A stretch of 64,000 nucleotides of DNA, taken from positions 41,347 to 105,346 of the forward strand of contig NZ_CANRMB010000008.1 of assembly GCF_947631635.1 (NCBI RefSeq), read 5' to 3'. The notes under the pieces are model-generated. The model was given only the letters and a program-made list of their open reading frames with translations. It searched no databases and had not been told where the DNA came from. Numbering within the stretch: position 1 is the stretch's first letter; every line of letters starts with the position of its first letter. This document shows positions 23,652-32,939 of the stretch, piece by piece. This stretch comes from an uncultured Dysosmobacter sp. (GTDB taxonomy: Bacteria; Bacillota; Clostridia; Oscillospirales; Oscillospiraceae). A program made the translations under genes and the position numbers.

Positions 23652-24518
23652 ATGGCGAAAAGCATGTTACATACCATTGAGCGCAATATGGACAGCTTCT
23701 CCAAGGGGCAGAAGCGGATTGCGGGGTATATCCTGGAGAATTACGACAAAGCGGCTTTTATGACCGCCAGCAAGCTGGGCAAGCTGGTGGGCGTCAGCGA
23801 ATCCACGGTGGTCCGCTTCGCCTCGGAGCTGGGCTATGACGGCTACCCCAGCATGCAGCGGGCTTTGCAGGAGATGATCCGCAGCCGCCTGACCTCCACC
23901 CAGCGCATCCAGGCGGCGGGGGACCAGTTCGCGGGACAGGATATCCTGGGGGCGGTTCTGCAGTCGGATATCGACAAGCTGCGGGAGGTGGTCAGCGGGG
24001 CTGACCGGCAGGAGTTTGACAAGGTGGTGGACCGCATCCAGGGCGCCCGCCACATCTATATCCTGGGGGCACGCTCCTCCACCTTTGTGGCGGGGTATCT
24101 GAATTTCTACCTGCACCTGCTGTTTGAGAACGTGACGCTGGTGCAGACTACCGCCGCCGGAGAGATCCTGGAGCAGCTGTTCCGCATCGGGCCGGGGGAC
24201 GTGATGATCGCCATCAGCTTCCCCCGGTACTCCAAGGTCACGATGAACACGGTGAAATTCGCCCAGGGCCGGGGGGCCACCATCGTGGCCATCACGGACA
24301 ACGAGCTGTCCCCGGTCTACCAGATGTCCGACGCGGCGCTGCTGGCACCCTGTGAGATGATCTCCTTCGTGGACTCCATGGTGGCGCCGCTGTCCCTGAT
24401 CAACGCCCTGCTGGTGGCGCTGGCCTACCGGATGGGGACGGACGTGTCCGCCACCTTCGCGGAGCTGGAGGGCATCTGGAACGAATTCGGCGTGTTTGGA
24501 AAGATGGATGATGAGTAA
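23652..24518 (+). CDS. MurR/RpiR family transcriptional regulator
   Basis: This 288-aa protein has an N-terminal RpiR helix-turn-helix (SFSKGQKRIAGYILENYDKAAFMTASKLGKLVGVSESTVVRFASELGYDGY). A C-terminal SIS domain (about residues 120-250; IYILGARSSTFVAGYLNFYL; IGPGDVMIAISFPRYSK) normally binds a phosphosugar. GGAGGAAAGG precedes the ATG. No sugar genes are adjacent: the next genes are a flavoprotein, cmk and plsC. The regulon is therefore elsewhere or unknown. Its last bases overlap the flavoprotein start. Confidence 0.93.
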   Translation: MAKSMLHTIERNMDSFSKGQKRIAGYILENYDKAAFMTASKLGKLVGVSESTVVRFASELGYDGYPSMQRALQEMIRSRLTSTQRIQAAGDQFAGQDILGAVLQSDIDKLREVVSGADRQEFDKVVDRIQGARHIYILGARSSTFVAGYLNFYLHLLFENVTLVQTTAAGEILEQLFRIGPGDVMIAISFPRYSKVTMNTVKFAQGRGATIVAITDNELSPVYQMSDAALLAPCEMISFVDSMVAPLSLINALLVALAYRMGTDVSATFAELEGIWNEFGVFGKMDDE

Positions 24519-25755
24519 ACGGATCGTGGTGATCGGCGGCGGGGCCGCCGGAATGATGGCCGCCATCTGCGCGGCTGAGCAGGGGGGAGCCGTGACCCTG
24601 CTGGAACCCAATGAGCGGCTGGGGAAAAAGCTGAACATCACCGGCAAGGGCCGGTGCAATGTGACCAACAACGCGGACCTGGAGACCCTGCTGGCCAATA
24701 CGCCCCGGAACGGAAAGTTTCTGTACAGCGCGTTCTCCCGCTTTGACGGGCGGGACGCCATGGCCTTTTTCCAGGGCCTGGGCGTGCCGCTGAAAACGGA
24801 GCGGGGGAACCGGGTGTTCCCGGTGTCCGACCGGGCCTTTGACATCAGCGGCGCGCTGGAACGGCGGCTGAAGGCCCTGAAGGTGGTCCTGGTCCGGGAC
24901 CGGGCGCTGTCGCTGGAGCTGGCGGACGGCGCAGTCCGCGGCGTTTTGGGGGAGAGGCGGGCCTACCCGGCGGAGGCGGTGATCTTGGCCACCGGAGGCG
25001 TCTCGTATCCCGCCACCGGCTCCACCGGAGACGGCCACCGCATGGCGGCGGAGGCCGGACACACCGTGACGCCGCTGCAGGGCTCCCTGGTGCCCCTGCA
25101 GGGCGTTTTGGAAAAAGGCGGCCCCTGTGTGCGGTTACAGGGCTTGAGCCTGCGGAACATCGGTTTGACGGTGTTTGAAAATCAAAAAAAGATCTACACG
25201 GACTTCGGCGAGCTGCTGTTCACCCACTTCGGGGTCAGCGGCCCGCTGGTGCTGTCCGCCTCCGCCCACATGCGGCACTTTGACAAAAAGACCTACCGTC
25301 TGGAGATCGATTTGAAACCGGCCCTGGACGAGCAGACGCTGGACAGGCGGCTGCTGTCGGACTTTGAAAAGCACGCCAACAGCGATTTCCGCAACGCGCT
25401 GGACGACCTGCTGCCCCAAAAGCTGATCCCGGCGGTGGTGGAGGGGAGCGGCATCCCGCCCCACCAGAAGGTCCACGAGATCACCAGGGAGCAGCGGCGG
25501 GAGCTTCTGCACCTGCTGAAGCATTTTTCCGTGGTGATATCAGCGCCCTGCCCGGTGTCTGACGCCATCGTCACCTCCGGCGGCGTCAAGGTGGGGGAGA
25601 TCAATCCGACCACCATGGAGTCAAAGCTTGTAAAGGGATTATACTTTGCGGGAGAACTGATCGATGTGGACGCCTACACCGGCGGCTTCAATCTGCAGAT
25701 CGCCTGGGCGACAGGCCGGACCGCCGGCATCGCGGCGGCGCAACAAGAACTGTGA
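24508..25755 (+). CDS. BaiN/HI0933-like NAD(P)/FAD-dependent oxidoreductase
   Basis: This 415-aa flavoprotein has the dinucleotide motif VVIGGGAAGMMAAICAA, then LLEPNERLGKKLNITGKGRCNVTNN and VILATGGVSYPATGSTGDGH. It ends GLYFAGELIDVDAYTGGFNLQIAWATGRTAG. These are hallmarks of the HI0933/BaiN family, whose characterised member reduces bile-acid intermediates; most members are uncharacterised. I chose the first of two ATGs (24508), behind GGAAAG. It overlaps the RpiR gene by 11 bp. Upstream of cmk-plsC-ispH, this is a typical Clostridia order. Confidence 0.9.
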   Translation: MMSKRIVVIGGGAAGMMAAICAAEQGGAVTLLEPNERLGKKLNITGKGRCNVTNNADLETLLANTPRNGKFLYSAFSRFDGRDAMAFFQGLGVPLKTERGNRVFPVSDRAFDISGALERRLKALKVVLVRDRALSLELADGAVRGVLGERRAYPAEAVILATGGVSYPATGSTGDGHRMAAEAGHTVTPLQGSLVPLQGVLEKGGPCVRLQGLSLRNIGLTVFENQKKIYTDFGELLFTHFGVSGPLVLSASAHMRHFDKKTYRLEIDLKPALDEQTLDRRLLSDFEKHANSDFRNALDDLLPQKLIPAVVEGSGIPPHQKVHEITREQRRELLHLLKHFSVVISAPCPVSDAIVTSGGVKVGEINPTTMESKLVKGLYFAGELIDVDAYTGGFNLQIAWATGRTAGIAAAQQEL

Positions 25756-25769
25756 CAGGAGAGAATTTT

Positions 25770-26447
25770 ATGAGACCCATCAGTATCGCCATCGACGGCC
25801 CCTCCGGCGCGGGGAAGAGCACCCTGGCCCGCAGCATGGCCGCAAAGTTGGGATTTTTATATGTGGACACCGGAGCCATCTACCGCACCATCGGCTATTT
25901 TGCCCATGAGCGCGGCGTTGACCCCAAGGACGAGCAGGCGGTGGCGGCGCTGCTGCCCCAGGTCCATGTGGAGCTGACCTATGGGGAGGACGGCTTGCAG
26001 CACATGCTGCTGAACGGCCGGGATGTGACGAGGGAGATCCGCCTGCCGGAGATCTCCCTCTGCGCCTCGGCGGTCTCCGCCCATCCCAGCGTGCGGGCGT
26101 TCCTGCTGGAGATGCAGCGGGAGCTGGCCCGCAGCCACAGCGTCATCATGGACGGACGGGACATCGGCACCGTGGTGCTGCCGGAGGCGGATGTGAAGGT
26201 GTTCCTCACCGCCTCCGCTGAGGTCCGGGCCAGACGGCGGATGCTGGAATTGGAGCAGCGGGGAACGCCGGAGCCCTTTGAGAAGATCCTGCGGGAGATC
26301 GAGGAGCGGGACTGGAACGACTCCCACCGGGCGGCGGCGCCGCTGCGGCAGGCGGAGGACGCCGTGCTGCTGGACACCTCGGCGCTGGATTTCCGGCAGA
26401 GTGAGGACGCGCTTCTGCGTATCATCCGGGAAAGGACGGGCCTATGA
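25770..26447 (+). CDS. cmk: Cytidylate kinase
   Basis: Cmk phosphorylates CMP and dCMP with ATP. The 225-aa protein has the P-loop IAIDGPSGAGKST (about residues 5-17), VDTGAIYRTIGYFA, the HSVIMDGRDIGTVVLPEADVKVFLTAS block and RDWNDSHRAAAPLRQAEDAVLLDTS. I chose the ATG at 25770, 9 bases after AGGAGAG. The stop overlaps plsC (ATGA), so they are co-translated. Confidence 0.97.
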   Translation: MRPISIAIDGPSGAGKSTLARSMAAKLGFLYVDTGAIYRTIGYFAHERGVDPKDEQAVAALLPQVHVELTYGEDGLQHMLLNGRDVTREIRLPEISLCASAVSAHPSVRAFLLEMQRELARSHSVIMDGRDIGTVVLPEADVKVFLTASAEVRARRRMLELEQRGTPEPFEKILREIEERDWNDSHRAAAPLRQAEDAVLLDTSALDFRQSEDALLRIIRERTGL

Positions 26448-27079
26448 GACCGCTGAACGGATTTTTTGTATTGGTATATTATGTGGTGGGCTTTATCGCG
26501 AGGATCCTGCACCCCACCACGGTGATCGGCATGGAGAAGCTGCCCAAGAGCGGCGCGCTGCTGTGTCCCAACCACTCCAGCAACTGGGACCCTGTCCTGC
26601 TGGGCACGAGGCTGCCAGTGAACTACCGGCTCCACGCCATGGCAAAGGCGGAGCTGTTTGAAAATCCGGTCCTGGGATGGATCATCCGCAAGCTGGGCGC
26701 TTTTCCCGTCAGCCGGGGCAGCAACGACATCAGCACCGTGCGGACCTCCATCCAGGCCATCAAGGAGGGCGACAACCTGCTGATCTTTCCCGAGGGGACC
26801 GTGGTCCGCAACGGCGTGGGCTATGTGGACGGCCTGCCCGCCCATGCCAAGGCGGGCGTGGCCATGATCGGCGTGCGGACCGGCGCGAAGCTGATCCCGG
26901 TGTTCATGGATGGGGAGAAGAAGCTGTTTCACCGGACCCGCATCATCTTTGGGGACCCCTACCAGCCGGTTTACACCGGCCGCCACGGCACGTCGGAGGA
27001 GATGCAGAAGATCGCGGACGACATCCTGGCGGCGGCCTACGCCCTGGGCGGACAGTCCGTGGGAGGGACGCCGCTGTGA
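26444..27079 (+). CDS. plsC: 1-acyl-sn-glycerol-3-phosphate acyltransferase
   Basis: PlsC acylates lysophosphatidic acid to phosphatidic acid in phospholipid synthesis. The 211-aa protein has a membrane-anchoring N-terminus, the catalytic NHSSNWDP (NHx4D, about residue 43), the FPVSRG block, and LLIFPEGTVVRNG (EGT motif) for glycerol-phosphate binding. It overlaps both cmk (4 bp) and the ispH start (4 bp). The cmk-plsC-ispH/rpsA string is conserved in Clostridia. Confidence 0.94.
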   Translation: MRPLNGFFVLVYYVVGFIARILHPTTVIGMEKLPKSGALLCPNHSSNWDPVLLGTRLPVNYRLHAMAKAELFENPVLGWIIRKLGAFPVSRGSNDISTVRTSIQAIKEGDNLLIFPEGTVVRNGVGYVDGLPAHAKAGVAMIGVRTGAKLIPVFMDGEKKLFHRTRIIFGDPYQPVYTGRHGTSEEMQKIADDILAAAYALGGQSVGGTPL

Positions 27080-29043
27080 GGGAACATGTGATCCTGGCGG
27101 AGAGCGCCGGATTCTGCTACGGCGTTCAGCGTGCGGTGGACCTGGCCCAAAGGACCGCGGAGGAGACCCGCGGCTGCTGGATGCTGGGGGACCTGATCCA
27201 CAATGCCCATGTGGTGGAGGACCTGGCCCGGCGGGGCGTCCGAAAGACGGCGGACGCCGGCGCGCTGGGGAAGGGAGACACCGTTATCATCCGCTCCCAC
27301 GGGGAGCTGAAAGAGGTGCTGGACGCCCTGGAGGAACAGGGGGTGGCCTGTGTCAACGCCACCTGCCCAAATGTGTGCCGCATCCAGAAGCTGGTGGCGC
27401 AGGCGGAGCAGGAGGGACGGCAGCCAGTCATCATCGGGGAGCCCCACCACCCGGAGGTCCGGGGACTTGCCAGCTGGTGCGCCCATCCCCTGGTTTTTGA
27501 CGGTCCGGAGGCAGTAAAAATGTGGCTTGCCGAAAATCCGAAAAACCGGGAAACCCCTGTCACAGTAGTATCGCAGACCACCTGTATTCGTGAACTTTTT
27601 GAAACTTCTTGGAAAATCATAAAAAAAGAGTGTACAAACGCAAAAAAATTTGATACAATATGCAATGCTACGCATAAACGTCAGACCGAGGCGGCATCCA
27701 TTGCCGGCAAAGTGGACGTGATGGTCGTGGTGGGAGACCGTAAAAGCGCCAACACCAAACATTTGACAGAAATTTGCATGAGGAGATGCCCCCGTGTCCT
27801 CCAGATCGAGAACGCGGACGAGCTCTCGCCGGATTTTTTCGATGGTTGTTCTGTTGCGGGCCTTACGGCCGGAGCCTCCACGCCTGCGGGCATCATTAAG
27901 GAGGTATATGCAACGATGAGCGAAGAAATCAAAGCGGCCGAGGGCAAAGAGGAGTCCTTCGAGGAATTACTGAATCAGTCTATCAAAACTTTAAATACAG
28001 GGGAGAAGGTCACCGGCATTGTCACGGCCATCACGCCGACTGAGGTACAGGTGGACGTGGGCGCAAAGCAGGCCGCTTACATCAAGCTGAGCGAGCTGAG
28101 CGACGATCCCACCGCCAAGCCCGAGGATATCGTCAAGGTCGGCGACGAGATCGAGACTTACATCGTCCGCGTCAACGACGTGGAGGGTTATGCCGAACTG
28201 AGCAAGAAGCGCCTGGACGCCCAGAAGGTCTGGGAGAACATCGAGAACGCTGTGGAGGAAAAGACCGTGCTGGAGGGCACCGTCACCGAGGAGAACAAGG
28301 GCGGCATCGTGGTGTCCGTCAAGGGCATCCGCGTGTTCGTGCCCGCCTCCCAGAGTGGTCAGCCCCGCGGCGCCGACCTGTCTGCCATGATCAAGCAGAA
28401 GGTCCAGCTGCGCATCACTGAGGTCAACCGTGCCCGCCGCCGCGTGGTGGGCTCCATCCGCTCCGTCACTGACGAGGCCCGCAGAGCCGCCCAGGAGGAG
28501 GTCTGGAACAACATCGAGGTGGGCAAGCACTACACCGGCACCGTGAAGTCCATGACTTCCTACGGCGTGTTTGTGGACATCGGCGGCGTGGACGGTATGG
28601 TACATATCTCCGAGCTGAGCTGGAGCCGCATCAAGACCCCCTCCGAGGTCTGCAAGGTGGGCGACACTCTGGAGGTGTATGTCATCGGCTTTGACGCCGA
28701 GAAGCGCAAGATCTCCCTGGGCGTGAAGGACCACAGCGTGGAGCCCTGGGACGTCTTTATGGGCAAGTACAGCGTGGGCGACGTGGCCAATGTCCGCATC
28801 GTCAAGCTGATGACCTTCGGTGCCTTTGCCGAGGTTGTTCCCGGCGTGGACGGCCTGATCCATATCTCCCAGATCGCGGACCGCCGCATCGAGAAGCCCG
28901 AGGACGTCCTGTCCGAGGGTCAGATGGTGGATGCGAAGATCACCGCCATTGACGAGGAGAAGAAAAAGATCTCCCTGTCCATCCGCGCTCTGCTGGCTCC
29001 CGCTGTGGAGGAAGCCGAGGAGGAAGCTCCTGTCGAGGAGTAA
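27076..29043 (+). CDS. ispH: Bifunctional HMBPP reductase (IspH) / 30S ribosomal protein S1 fusion
   Basis: This 655-aa protein starts at the GTG at 27076, overlapping plsC. Residues 1-280 are IspH, the 4Fe-4S enzyme making IPP/DMAPP in the last MEP-pathway step. Cluster cysteines are C14 (GFCYGV), C97 (NATCPNV) and C196 (TICNATHKRQ). From about residue 310 there are four S1 RNA-binding repeats (GEKVTGIVTAITPTEVQVDV; TVLEGTVTEENKGGIVVSV; GKHYTGTVKSMTSYGVFVDI; GDVANVRIVKLMTFGAFAEV) and an acidic tail. The fusion is known in many Clostridia. M281 has AAGGAGGT upstream and could start free S1. A terminator follows the stop. Confidence 0.96.
   Translation: MREHVILAESAGFCYGVQRAVDLAQRTAEETRGCWMLGDLIHNAHVVEDLARRGVRKTADAGALGKGDTVIIRSHGELKEVLDALEEQGVACVNATCPNVCRIQKLVAQAEQEGRQPVIIGEPHHPEVRGLASWCAHPLVFDGPEAVKMWLAENPKNRETPVTVVSQTTCIRELFETSWKIIKKECTNAKKFDTICNATHKRQTEAASIAGKVDVMVVVGDRKSANTKHLTEICMRRCPRVLQIENADELSPDFFDGCSVAGLTAGASTPAGIIKEVYATMSEEIKAAEGKEESFEELLNQSIKTLNTGEKVTGIVTAITPTEVQVDVGAKQAAYIKLSELSDDPTAKPEDIVKVGDEIETYIVRVNDVEGYAELSKKRLDAQKVWENIENAVEEKTVLEGTVTEENKGGIVVSVKGIRVFVPASQSGQPRGADLSAMIKQKVQLRITEVNRARRRVVGSIRSVTDEARRAAQEEVWNNIEVGKHYTGTVKSMTSYGVFVDIGGVDGMVHISELSWSRIKTPSEVCKVGDTLEVYVIGFDAEKRKISLGVKDHSVEPWDVFMGKYSVGDVANVRIVKLMTFGAFAEVVPGVDGLIHISQIADRRIEKPEDVLSEGQMVDAKITAIDEEKKKISLSIRALLAPAVEEAEEEAPVEE
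27631..27918 (+). promoter_or_regulatory. Possible internal promoter and ribosome site for free S1 inside the fusion
   Basis: Within the late ispH part, TGTACA (27631-27636), a 17-bp A-rich spacer and TACAAT (27654-27659) resemble a promoter. AAGGAGGT (27898-27905) lies 11 bases before an in-frame ATG (27916) that starts MSEEIKAAEG, just before the S1 repeats. Confidence 0.45.
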
Positions 29044-29056
29044 GACCGCTCAAAGA

Positions 29057-29090
29057 GGAGACAGACCAGTGATGGCCTGTCTCCTTTTTT
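29057..29090 (+). terminator. Terminator after ispH-rpsA
   Basis: GGAGACAG and CTGTCTCC form a stem followed by six T. Confidence 0.9.
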
Positions 29091-29120
29091 GAAATTTTGT
29101 GATTTTTTTCACGTTTTCCG

Positions 29121-29149
29121 TTGCAATCCCATACTGCATCTGTTATAAT
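29121..29149 (+). promoter_or_regulatory. Promoter of the CoA-transferase gene
   Basis: TTGCAA (29121-29126), a 17-bp spacer and TATAAT (29144-29149). The roughly 160-base leader contains a GAAAAGAA...TTCTTTTT hairpin near 29225-29255 that could be an attenuator. Confidence 0.75.
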
Positions 29150-29316
29150 CTTGACAAAGTGTGCAATATAGTCAGGCACAGAGGGCCGTATACGCAGCCT
29201 GCGGCGCTGCACAGCAGCATTGCATGGAAAAGAACTCCTTGGAATTCTTTTTAACTGTGCCGGCTATAACGACAGATTACCAATCATAACATATTATATA
29301 TCAGGGAGGAAGAAAC

Positions 29317-30657
29317 ATGAGCTATCAGGAAGAATACCGGCAGAAGCTGACCACCGCGGAAGAGGCGGTCAAGGTCGTAAAATCCGGTGACTGGGTGGAT
29401 TACACCTGGTGCACCTGCCATCCCGTGGCACTGGACAAGGCGCTGGCCGCCCGGAAGGACGAGCTGACGGACGTGAAGGTCCGCGGCGGCGTGACCATGT
29501 GGATGCCGGAGATCTGCAAGGCGGAGGACGCGGGCGAGCATTTTACCTGGCATTCCTGGCATTGCAGCGGCATCGACCGCAAGATCATCGGCAAGGGCAT
29601 GGGCTATTTTGGCCCCATGCGCTATTCCGAGCTGCCCCGCTTCTACCGGGAGGAGCTGGACCCGGTGGATGTGGTGATGCTCCAGACCACCCCCATGGAC
29701 GCTTTCGGCAACTTTAACTTTGGCCTGAGCTGCTCCCACCTGGCGGAGATCATCGCCCGCGCCAAGTGCGTCATCGTGGAAGTCAACCAGAACATGCCCT
29801 GGGTCTATGGCCTGACCGGCACGGAAGTCAACATCAAGGACGTTGCCATGGTGGTGGAGGGCGAGAACCCGCCCATCGCGCAGCTGGGCGGCGGCGGAGC
29901 GCCCACCGACGTGGACATCGCCGTGGCGAACCTGGTGGTGGAGCAGATCCCCAACGGCGCCTGTTTGCAGCTGGGCATCGGCGGAATGCCCAACACCATC
30001 GGCAGCATGATCGCCCAGTCCGACCTGAAGGACCTCTCCGTACATACCGAGATGTACGTGGACGCTTTCGTGGACATGGCCGCGGCCGGCAAGATCACCG
30101 GCCGCCACAAGGCGCTGGACAGAGGCCGCCAGGTCTTTGCCTTCGCCGCCGGTTCCCAGAAGCTCTATGACTATGTGAACAGAAACCCCGACGTCATGGC
30201 CGCGCCTGTGGAGTACACCAACGACGTCCACGCCATGAGCCAGATCGACAACTTCATCTCCATCAACAACGCTGTGGATATGGACCTCTTCGGCCAGATC
30301 AACGCCGAGTCCGCCGGCATCAAGCACATCTCCGGCACCGGCGGCCAGTTGGACTTTGCCATGGGCGCCTACCTGTCCAAGGGCGGCAAGAGCTTCATCT
30401 GCATGTCCTCCACCATGACCGACAAGCAGGGCAACGTGAAGAGCCGCATCCTGCCCACGCTGACCTCCGGCTCCATCGTCACCGATCCCCGCTCCTGCGT
30501 CCACTATGTGGTCACGGAGTACGGCATGGTGAACATGAAGGGCCTGTCCACCTGGGAGCGCGCGGAGGCGCTGATCAACATCGCCCATCCCCAGTTCCGG
30601 GAGGAGCTGATCGCCGAGGCGGAAAAGATGCACATCTGGCGCCGCTCCAACAAGTGA
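29317..30657 (+). CDS. Acetyl-CoA hydrolase/transferase family, butyryl-CoA:acetate CoA-transferase-like
   Basis: This 446-aa class I CoA-transferase starts [20 protein letters not shown], with [21 protein letters not shown], closely recalling the butyryl-CoA:acetate CoA-transferases of gut butyrate producers. [13 protein letters not shown] precedes [11 protein letters not shown], where E245 is the expected catalytic glutamate, and [14 protein letters not shown] is near the end. The likely reaction moves CoA from butyryl-CoA to acetate, the final step of butyrate formation. 4-Hydroxybutyrate or other acyl substrates cannot be excluded. It is monocistronic, with its own promoter, GGGAGG ribosome site and terminator, as expected of a highly expressed catabolic gene. 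Confidence 0.87.
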   Translation: MSYQEEYRQKLTTAEEAVKVVKSGDWVDYTWCTCHPVALDKALAARKDELTDVKVRGGVTMWMPEICKAEDAGEHFTWHSWHCSGIDRKIIGKGMGYFGPMRYSELPRFYREELDPVDVVMLQTTPMDAFGNFNFGLSCSHLAEIIARAKCVIVEVNQNMPWVYGLTGTEVNIKDVAMVVEGENPPIAQLGGGGAPTDVDIAVANLVVEQIPNGACLQLGIGGMPNTIGSMIAQSDLKDLSVHTEMYVDAFVDMAAAGKITGRHKALDRGRQVFAFAAGSQKLYDYVNRNPDVMAAPVEYTNDVHAMSQIDNFISINNAVDMDLFGQINAESAGIKHISGTGGQLDFAMGAYLSKGGKSFICMSSTMTDKQGNVKSRILPTLTSGSIVTDPRSCVHYVVTEYGMVNMKGLSTWERAEALINIAHPQFREELIAEAEKMHIWRRSNK

Positions 30658-30679
30658 GCGACCACAGATTTTCTGTTAT

Positions 30680-30713
30680 GACGGACGGCTTTTTGGCCGT
30701 CCGTCGCATTTTT
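30680..30713 (+). terminator. Terminator after the CoA-transferase gene
   Basis: ACGGACGGC pairs with GCCGTCCGT across a short T-rich loop; CGCATTTTT follows. Confidence 0.88.
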
Positions 30714-30758
30714 CTGCGGATTTTTTCTTAAAATGGTTGCAAAACCTCCGAAAAATGC

Positions 30759-30787
30759 TTGTAAACCCCAAAAGAAGCGTCTATAAT
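30759..30787 (+). promoter_or_regulatory. Promoter of the carD-ispD-ispF operon
   Basis: TTGTAA (30759-30764), a 17-bp spacer and TATAAT (30782-30787), about 85 bp before the CarD-family ATG. Confidence 0.75.
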
Positions 30788-30871
30788 AAATTTGTATTAA
30801 AGAATTCTCAAAAAAGACCAGAAAAGGCGGGAACCAGGCACCGCACGGACCGGAAAGGGAAGGGGTTTGCC

Positions 30872-31369
30872 ATGTTCAGCATTGGGGATCTGGTGGTGCA
30901 TCCCATGCACGGTGCCGGGGTGATCGACGGCATTGTGCAGGAAAAGGTTGCGGGGACCACGAAGGAATATTATGTGTTCAAAATGCCTGTGGGAGGGCTT
31001 GTGCTGAAGATCCCGGTGACCAACAGTCAGGCGATCGGGGTCCGGGGGATCATCTCCAGGGAGGAGGCGGAGCATCTACTTGCGGCCATTCCATCTTTGG
31101 AGACCGAATCCAACAGCAATTGGAACAAGCGCTATCAGGAAAATATGCTGCGCCTGAAAAGCGGCGACCTCTATGAGGTGGCCCGGGTCATCAAGTCCCT
31201 GATGAGTCGGGAGAGCCGCCGCGGGCTCTCCACAGGGGAGCGGAAGATGCTCCACAACGCAAAGCAGATCATGATCTCCGAGCTGGTATTGGTGGAGGAG
31301 ATGGATTATAATAAGATGGAGGAACGGCTGGACCGGGCGGTCACACAGCGCTCCGTTGTCCAGGCCTGA
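30872..31369 (+). CDS. CarD family RNA-polymerase-binding regulator
   Basis: This 165-aa protein has an N-terminal RNAP-interaction (Tudor-like) domain, MFSIGDLVVHPMHGAGVIDGIVQEKVAGTTKEYYVFKM. A helical C-terminal domain follows, with GDLYEVARVIKSLMSRESRRGLSTGERKMLHNAKQIMISEL, as in CarD/CdnL. CarD proteins stabilise open complexes at rRNA and other promoters. I chose the ATG at 30872 because the conserved domain begins there and AAGGG lies upstream. ispD follows closely, as in many Firmicutes. Confidence 0.94.
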   Translation: MFSIGDLVVHPMHGAGVIDGIVQEKVAGTTKEYYVFKMPVGGLVLKIPVTNSQAIGVRGIISREEAEHLLAAIPSLETESNSNWNKRYQENMLRLKSGDLYEVARVIKSLMSRESRRGLSTGERKMLHNAKQIMISELVLVEEMDYNKMEERLDRAVTQRSVVQA

Positions 31370-31389
31370 TGTTCAGGAGAGGGGTTGCC

Positions 31390-32121
31390 ATGTTTCCGTT
31401 TTTGAAAAAGATGCGGGAGGCCCGCCGCCCCCGCTGTGCCGCCCTGGTGGCAGCCGCCGGAAGTTCCAGCCGGATGGGCGGCGTCAACAAGCTGCTGGAA
31501 CCGCTGGACGGGACGCCGGTCCTGGCGCGGACGCTGACGGCTTTGCAGCAGTCGGAGCAGGTGGATGAGATCATCGTCGCCACACGGGAAGAGGACCTGG
31601 TGGAGATCTCCCGCCTGTGCCATACATACGGTATCACGAAATGCACCAAGGTGGTCCGGGGCGGCGAGAGCCGCGCCCATTCCGTTCTGCTGGCGGCGCT
31701 GGAGGCGTCCCCGGAGATGGAGCTGCTGGCGGTGCAGGACGGCGCCCGCCCGCTGGTGACGCCGGAGCTGATCGGCCGGGTCATCACTGCTGCCGCCCGG
31801 TGCGGGGCCGCCGCCCCGGCGGTCCCGGTGAAGGACACCGTTAAGGCGGTCCGGGAGGACGGCGCGGTGGAGCGGACGCTGGACCGGGATGCCCTGCGGG
31901 CCGTCCAGACGCCCCAGGTCTTTGAGGCGGACCTCCTGAAGGCCGCCTTGCAGGCCGCCCTGGAGGGCAATATCCCCGTCACCGACGACTGCTCCGCCGT
32001 GGAACGGCTGGGCAAGGTGGCCTTTCTGGTGGAGGGCGACGAGGAGAATCTGAAGATCACCACCCCGACAGACCTGATCCTGGCGGAGGCCCTTTTACAG
32101 GCGAGGGAGGACAGACGATGA
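31390..32121 (+). CDS. ispD: 2-C-methyl-D-erythritol 4-phosphate cytidylyltransferase
   Basis: IspD joins CTP and MEP in the third MEP-pathway step. The 243-aa protein has the nucleotide-binding [16 protein letters not shown] motif (about residue 14), then [18 protein letters not shown] and a C-terminal [24 protein letters not shown] chose the ATG at 31390 because AGGAGAGG lies 8 bases upstream; an ATG at 31369 overlapping the previous stop lacks a site. The stop overlaps ispF (ATGA). Confidence 0.96.
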   Translation: MFPFLKKMREARRPRCAALVAAAGSSSRMGGVNKLLEPLDGTPVLARTLTALQQSEQVDEIIVATREEDLVEISRLCHTYGITKCTKVVRGGESRAHSVLLAALEASPEMELLAVQDGARPLVTPELIGRVITAAARCGAAAPAVPVKDTVKAVREDGAVERTLDRDALRAVQTPQVFEADLLKAALQAALEGNIPVTDDCSAVERLGKVAFLVEGDEENLKITTPTDLILAEALLQAREDRR

Positions 32122-32603
32122 CGAACCTGCGCATTGGACACGGCTATGACGTCCACCAGCTGGTGGAGGGCAGAAAGCTGATCCTGGGGGGCGTGGAGAT
32201 CCCCTGGGAGCGGGGGCTTCTGGGCCATTCGGACGCCGACGTGCTGACCCACGCCGTGATGGACGCCCTGAGCGGAGCCGCCCGGCTGGGGGATATCGGC
32301 AGGCTGTTTCCGGACACGGACCCGGCCTATGCGGGGATCTCCAGCATGAAGCTGCTGGCGGAGGTGGGACGGCTTTTGAAAGAGCAGGGCTGTGCGGTGG
32401 TGAACATCGACGCCACCCTGTTGGCCCAGGCACCGAAGGTGGGGCCCTACCGGCAGAAGATGGCGGAGAACATGGCCGCCGCCCTGGACATCGATCCGGA
32501 ACAGGTCAACATCAAGGCCACCACGGAGGAGGGGCTGGGCTTTACCGGCGAGGGCACCGGTATGGCGGCCCACGCGGTGGTCCTGTTGGAGAAAACAGCA
32601 TAA
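32118..32603 (+). CDS. ispF: 2-C-methyl-D-erythritol 2,4-cyclodiphosphate synthase
   Basis: IspF cyclises CDP-ME 2-phosphate to MEcPP. The 161-aa protein has the zinc ligands in GHGYDVHQL (D10, H12) and [19 protein letters not shown], plus [13 protein letters not shown] and [19 protein letters not shown] [17 protein letters not shown]. It is full length. Together with ispD here and ispH in the 27-kb operon it gives three MEP-pathway steps in this window. Confidence 0.97.
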   Translation: MTNLRIGHGYDVHQLVEGRKLILGGVEIPWERGLLGHSDADVLTHAVMDALSGAARLGDIGRLFPDTDPAYAGISSMKLLAEVGRLLKEQGCAVVNIDATLLAQAPKVGPYRQKMAENMAAALDIDPEQVNIKATTEEGLGFTGEGTGMAAHAVVLLEKTA

Positions 32604-32611
32604 GGATAGGA

Positions 32612-32638
32612 GGACGCGCCGGGGGCGCGTCCTTTTTT
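32612..32638 (+). terminator. Terminator after ispF
   Basis: GGACGCGCC, loop, GGCGCGTCC, then six T. Confidence 0.93.
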
Positions 32639-32687
32639 GCACCCGCCGGGAGCTGGACCATAGGATGGGTAGAGAGGAGGAGTGTCT

Positions 32688-32939
32688 ATGGAGCACTATT
32701 TGATCATCGCCCGCTCCGTTACCTTTGCCCAGCGGATGCAGCGGGCGCTGAGCCGGACGGGTATTCGCTGCCAAATCTTTCGGGCGCCCAGGGAATTGAC
32801 GGACCTGGGCTGCGCCTATGTCGTGCGGATCGCAGTTTCAGATCTGTCACCGGCTTTGATGACGCTTCGCAGGGAGTCCTTGAACCCTGTTCAGATATTT
32901 TTATACCAGCGGGGCCTGTACCAGGAGGTGAAGGCATGA
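32688..32939 (+). CDS. DUF3343 protein (putative Se/S carrier-like)
   Basis: This 83-aa protein (MEHYLIIARSVTFAQRMQRA ... GCAYVVRIAVSDLS) fits DUF3343, a small family often encoded beside cysteine-desulfurase-like enzymes and annotated as a putative Se/S carrier. The only Cys residues are one near 30 and one in LGCAYV, which would be the candidate carrier residue. I chose the ATG at 32688, placed ideally after GAGGAGGAG. The stop overlaps the next start (ATGA). The carrier role is a family hypothesis. Confidence 0.82.
   Translation: MEHYLIIARSVTFAQRMQRALSRTGIRCQIFRAPRELTDLGCAYVVRIAVSDLSPALMTLRRESLNPVQIFLYQRGLYQEVKA

Noticed and set aside
29284..30633. Minus-strand open frame of 449 codons rich in Gly, His, Val and Asp
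   Set aside because: Mirror of the CoA-transferase gene, which has clear family motifs and its own promoter and terminator.
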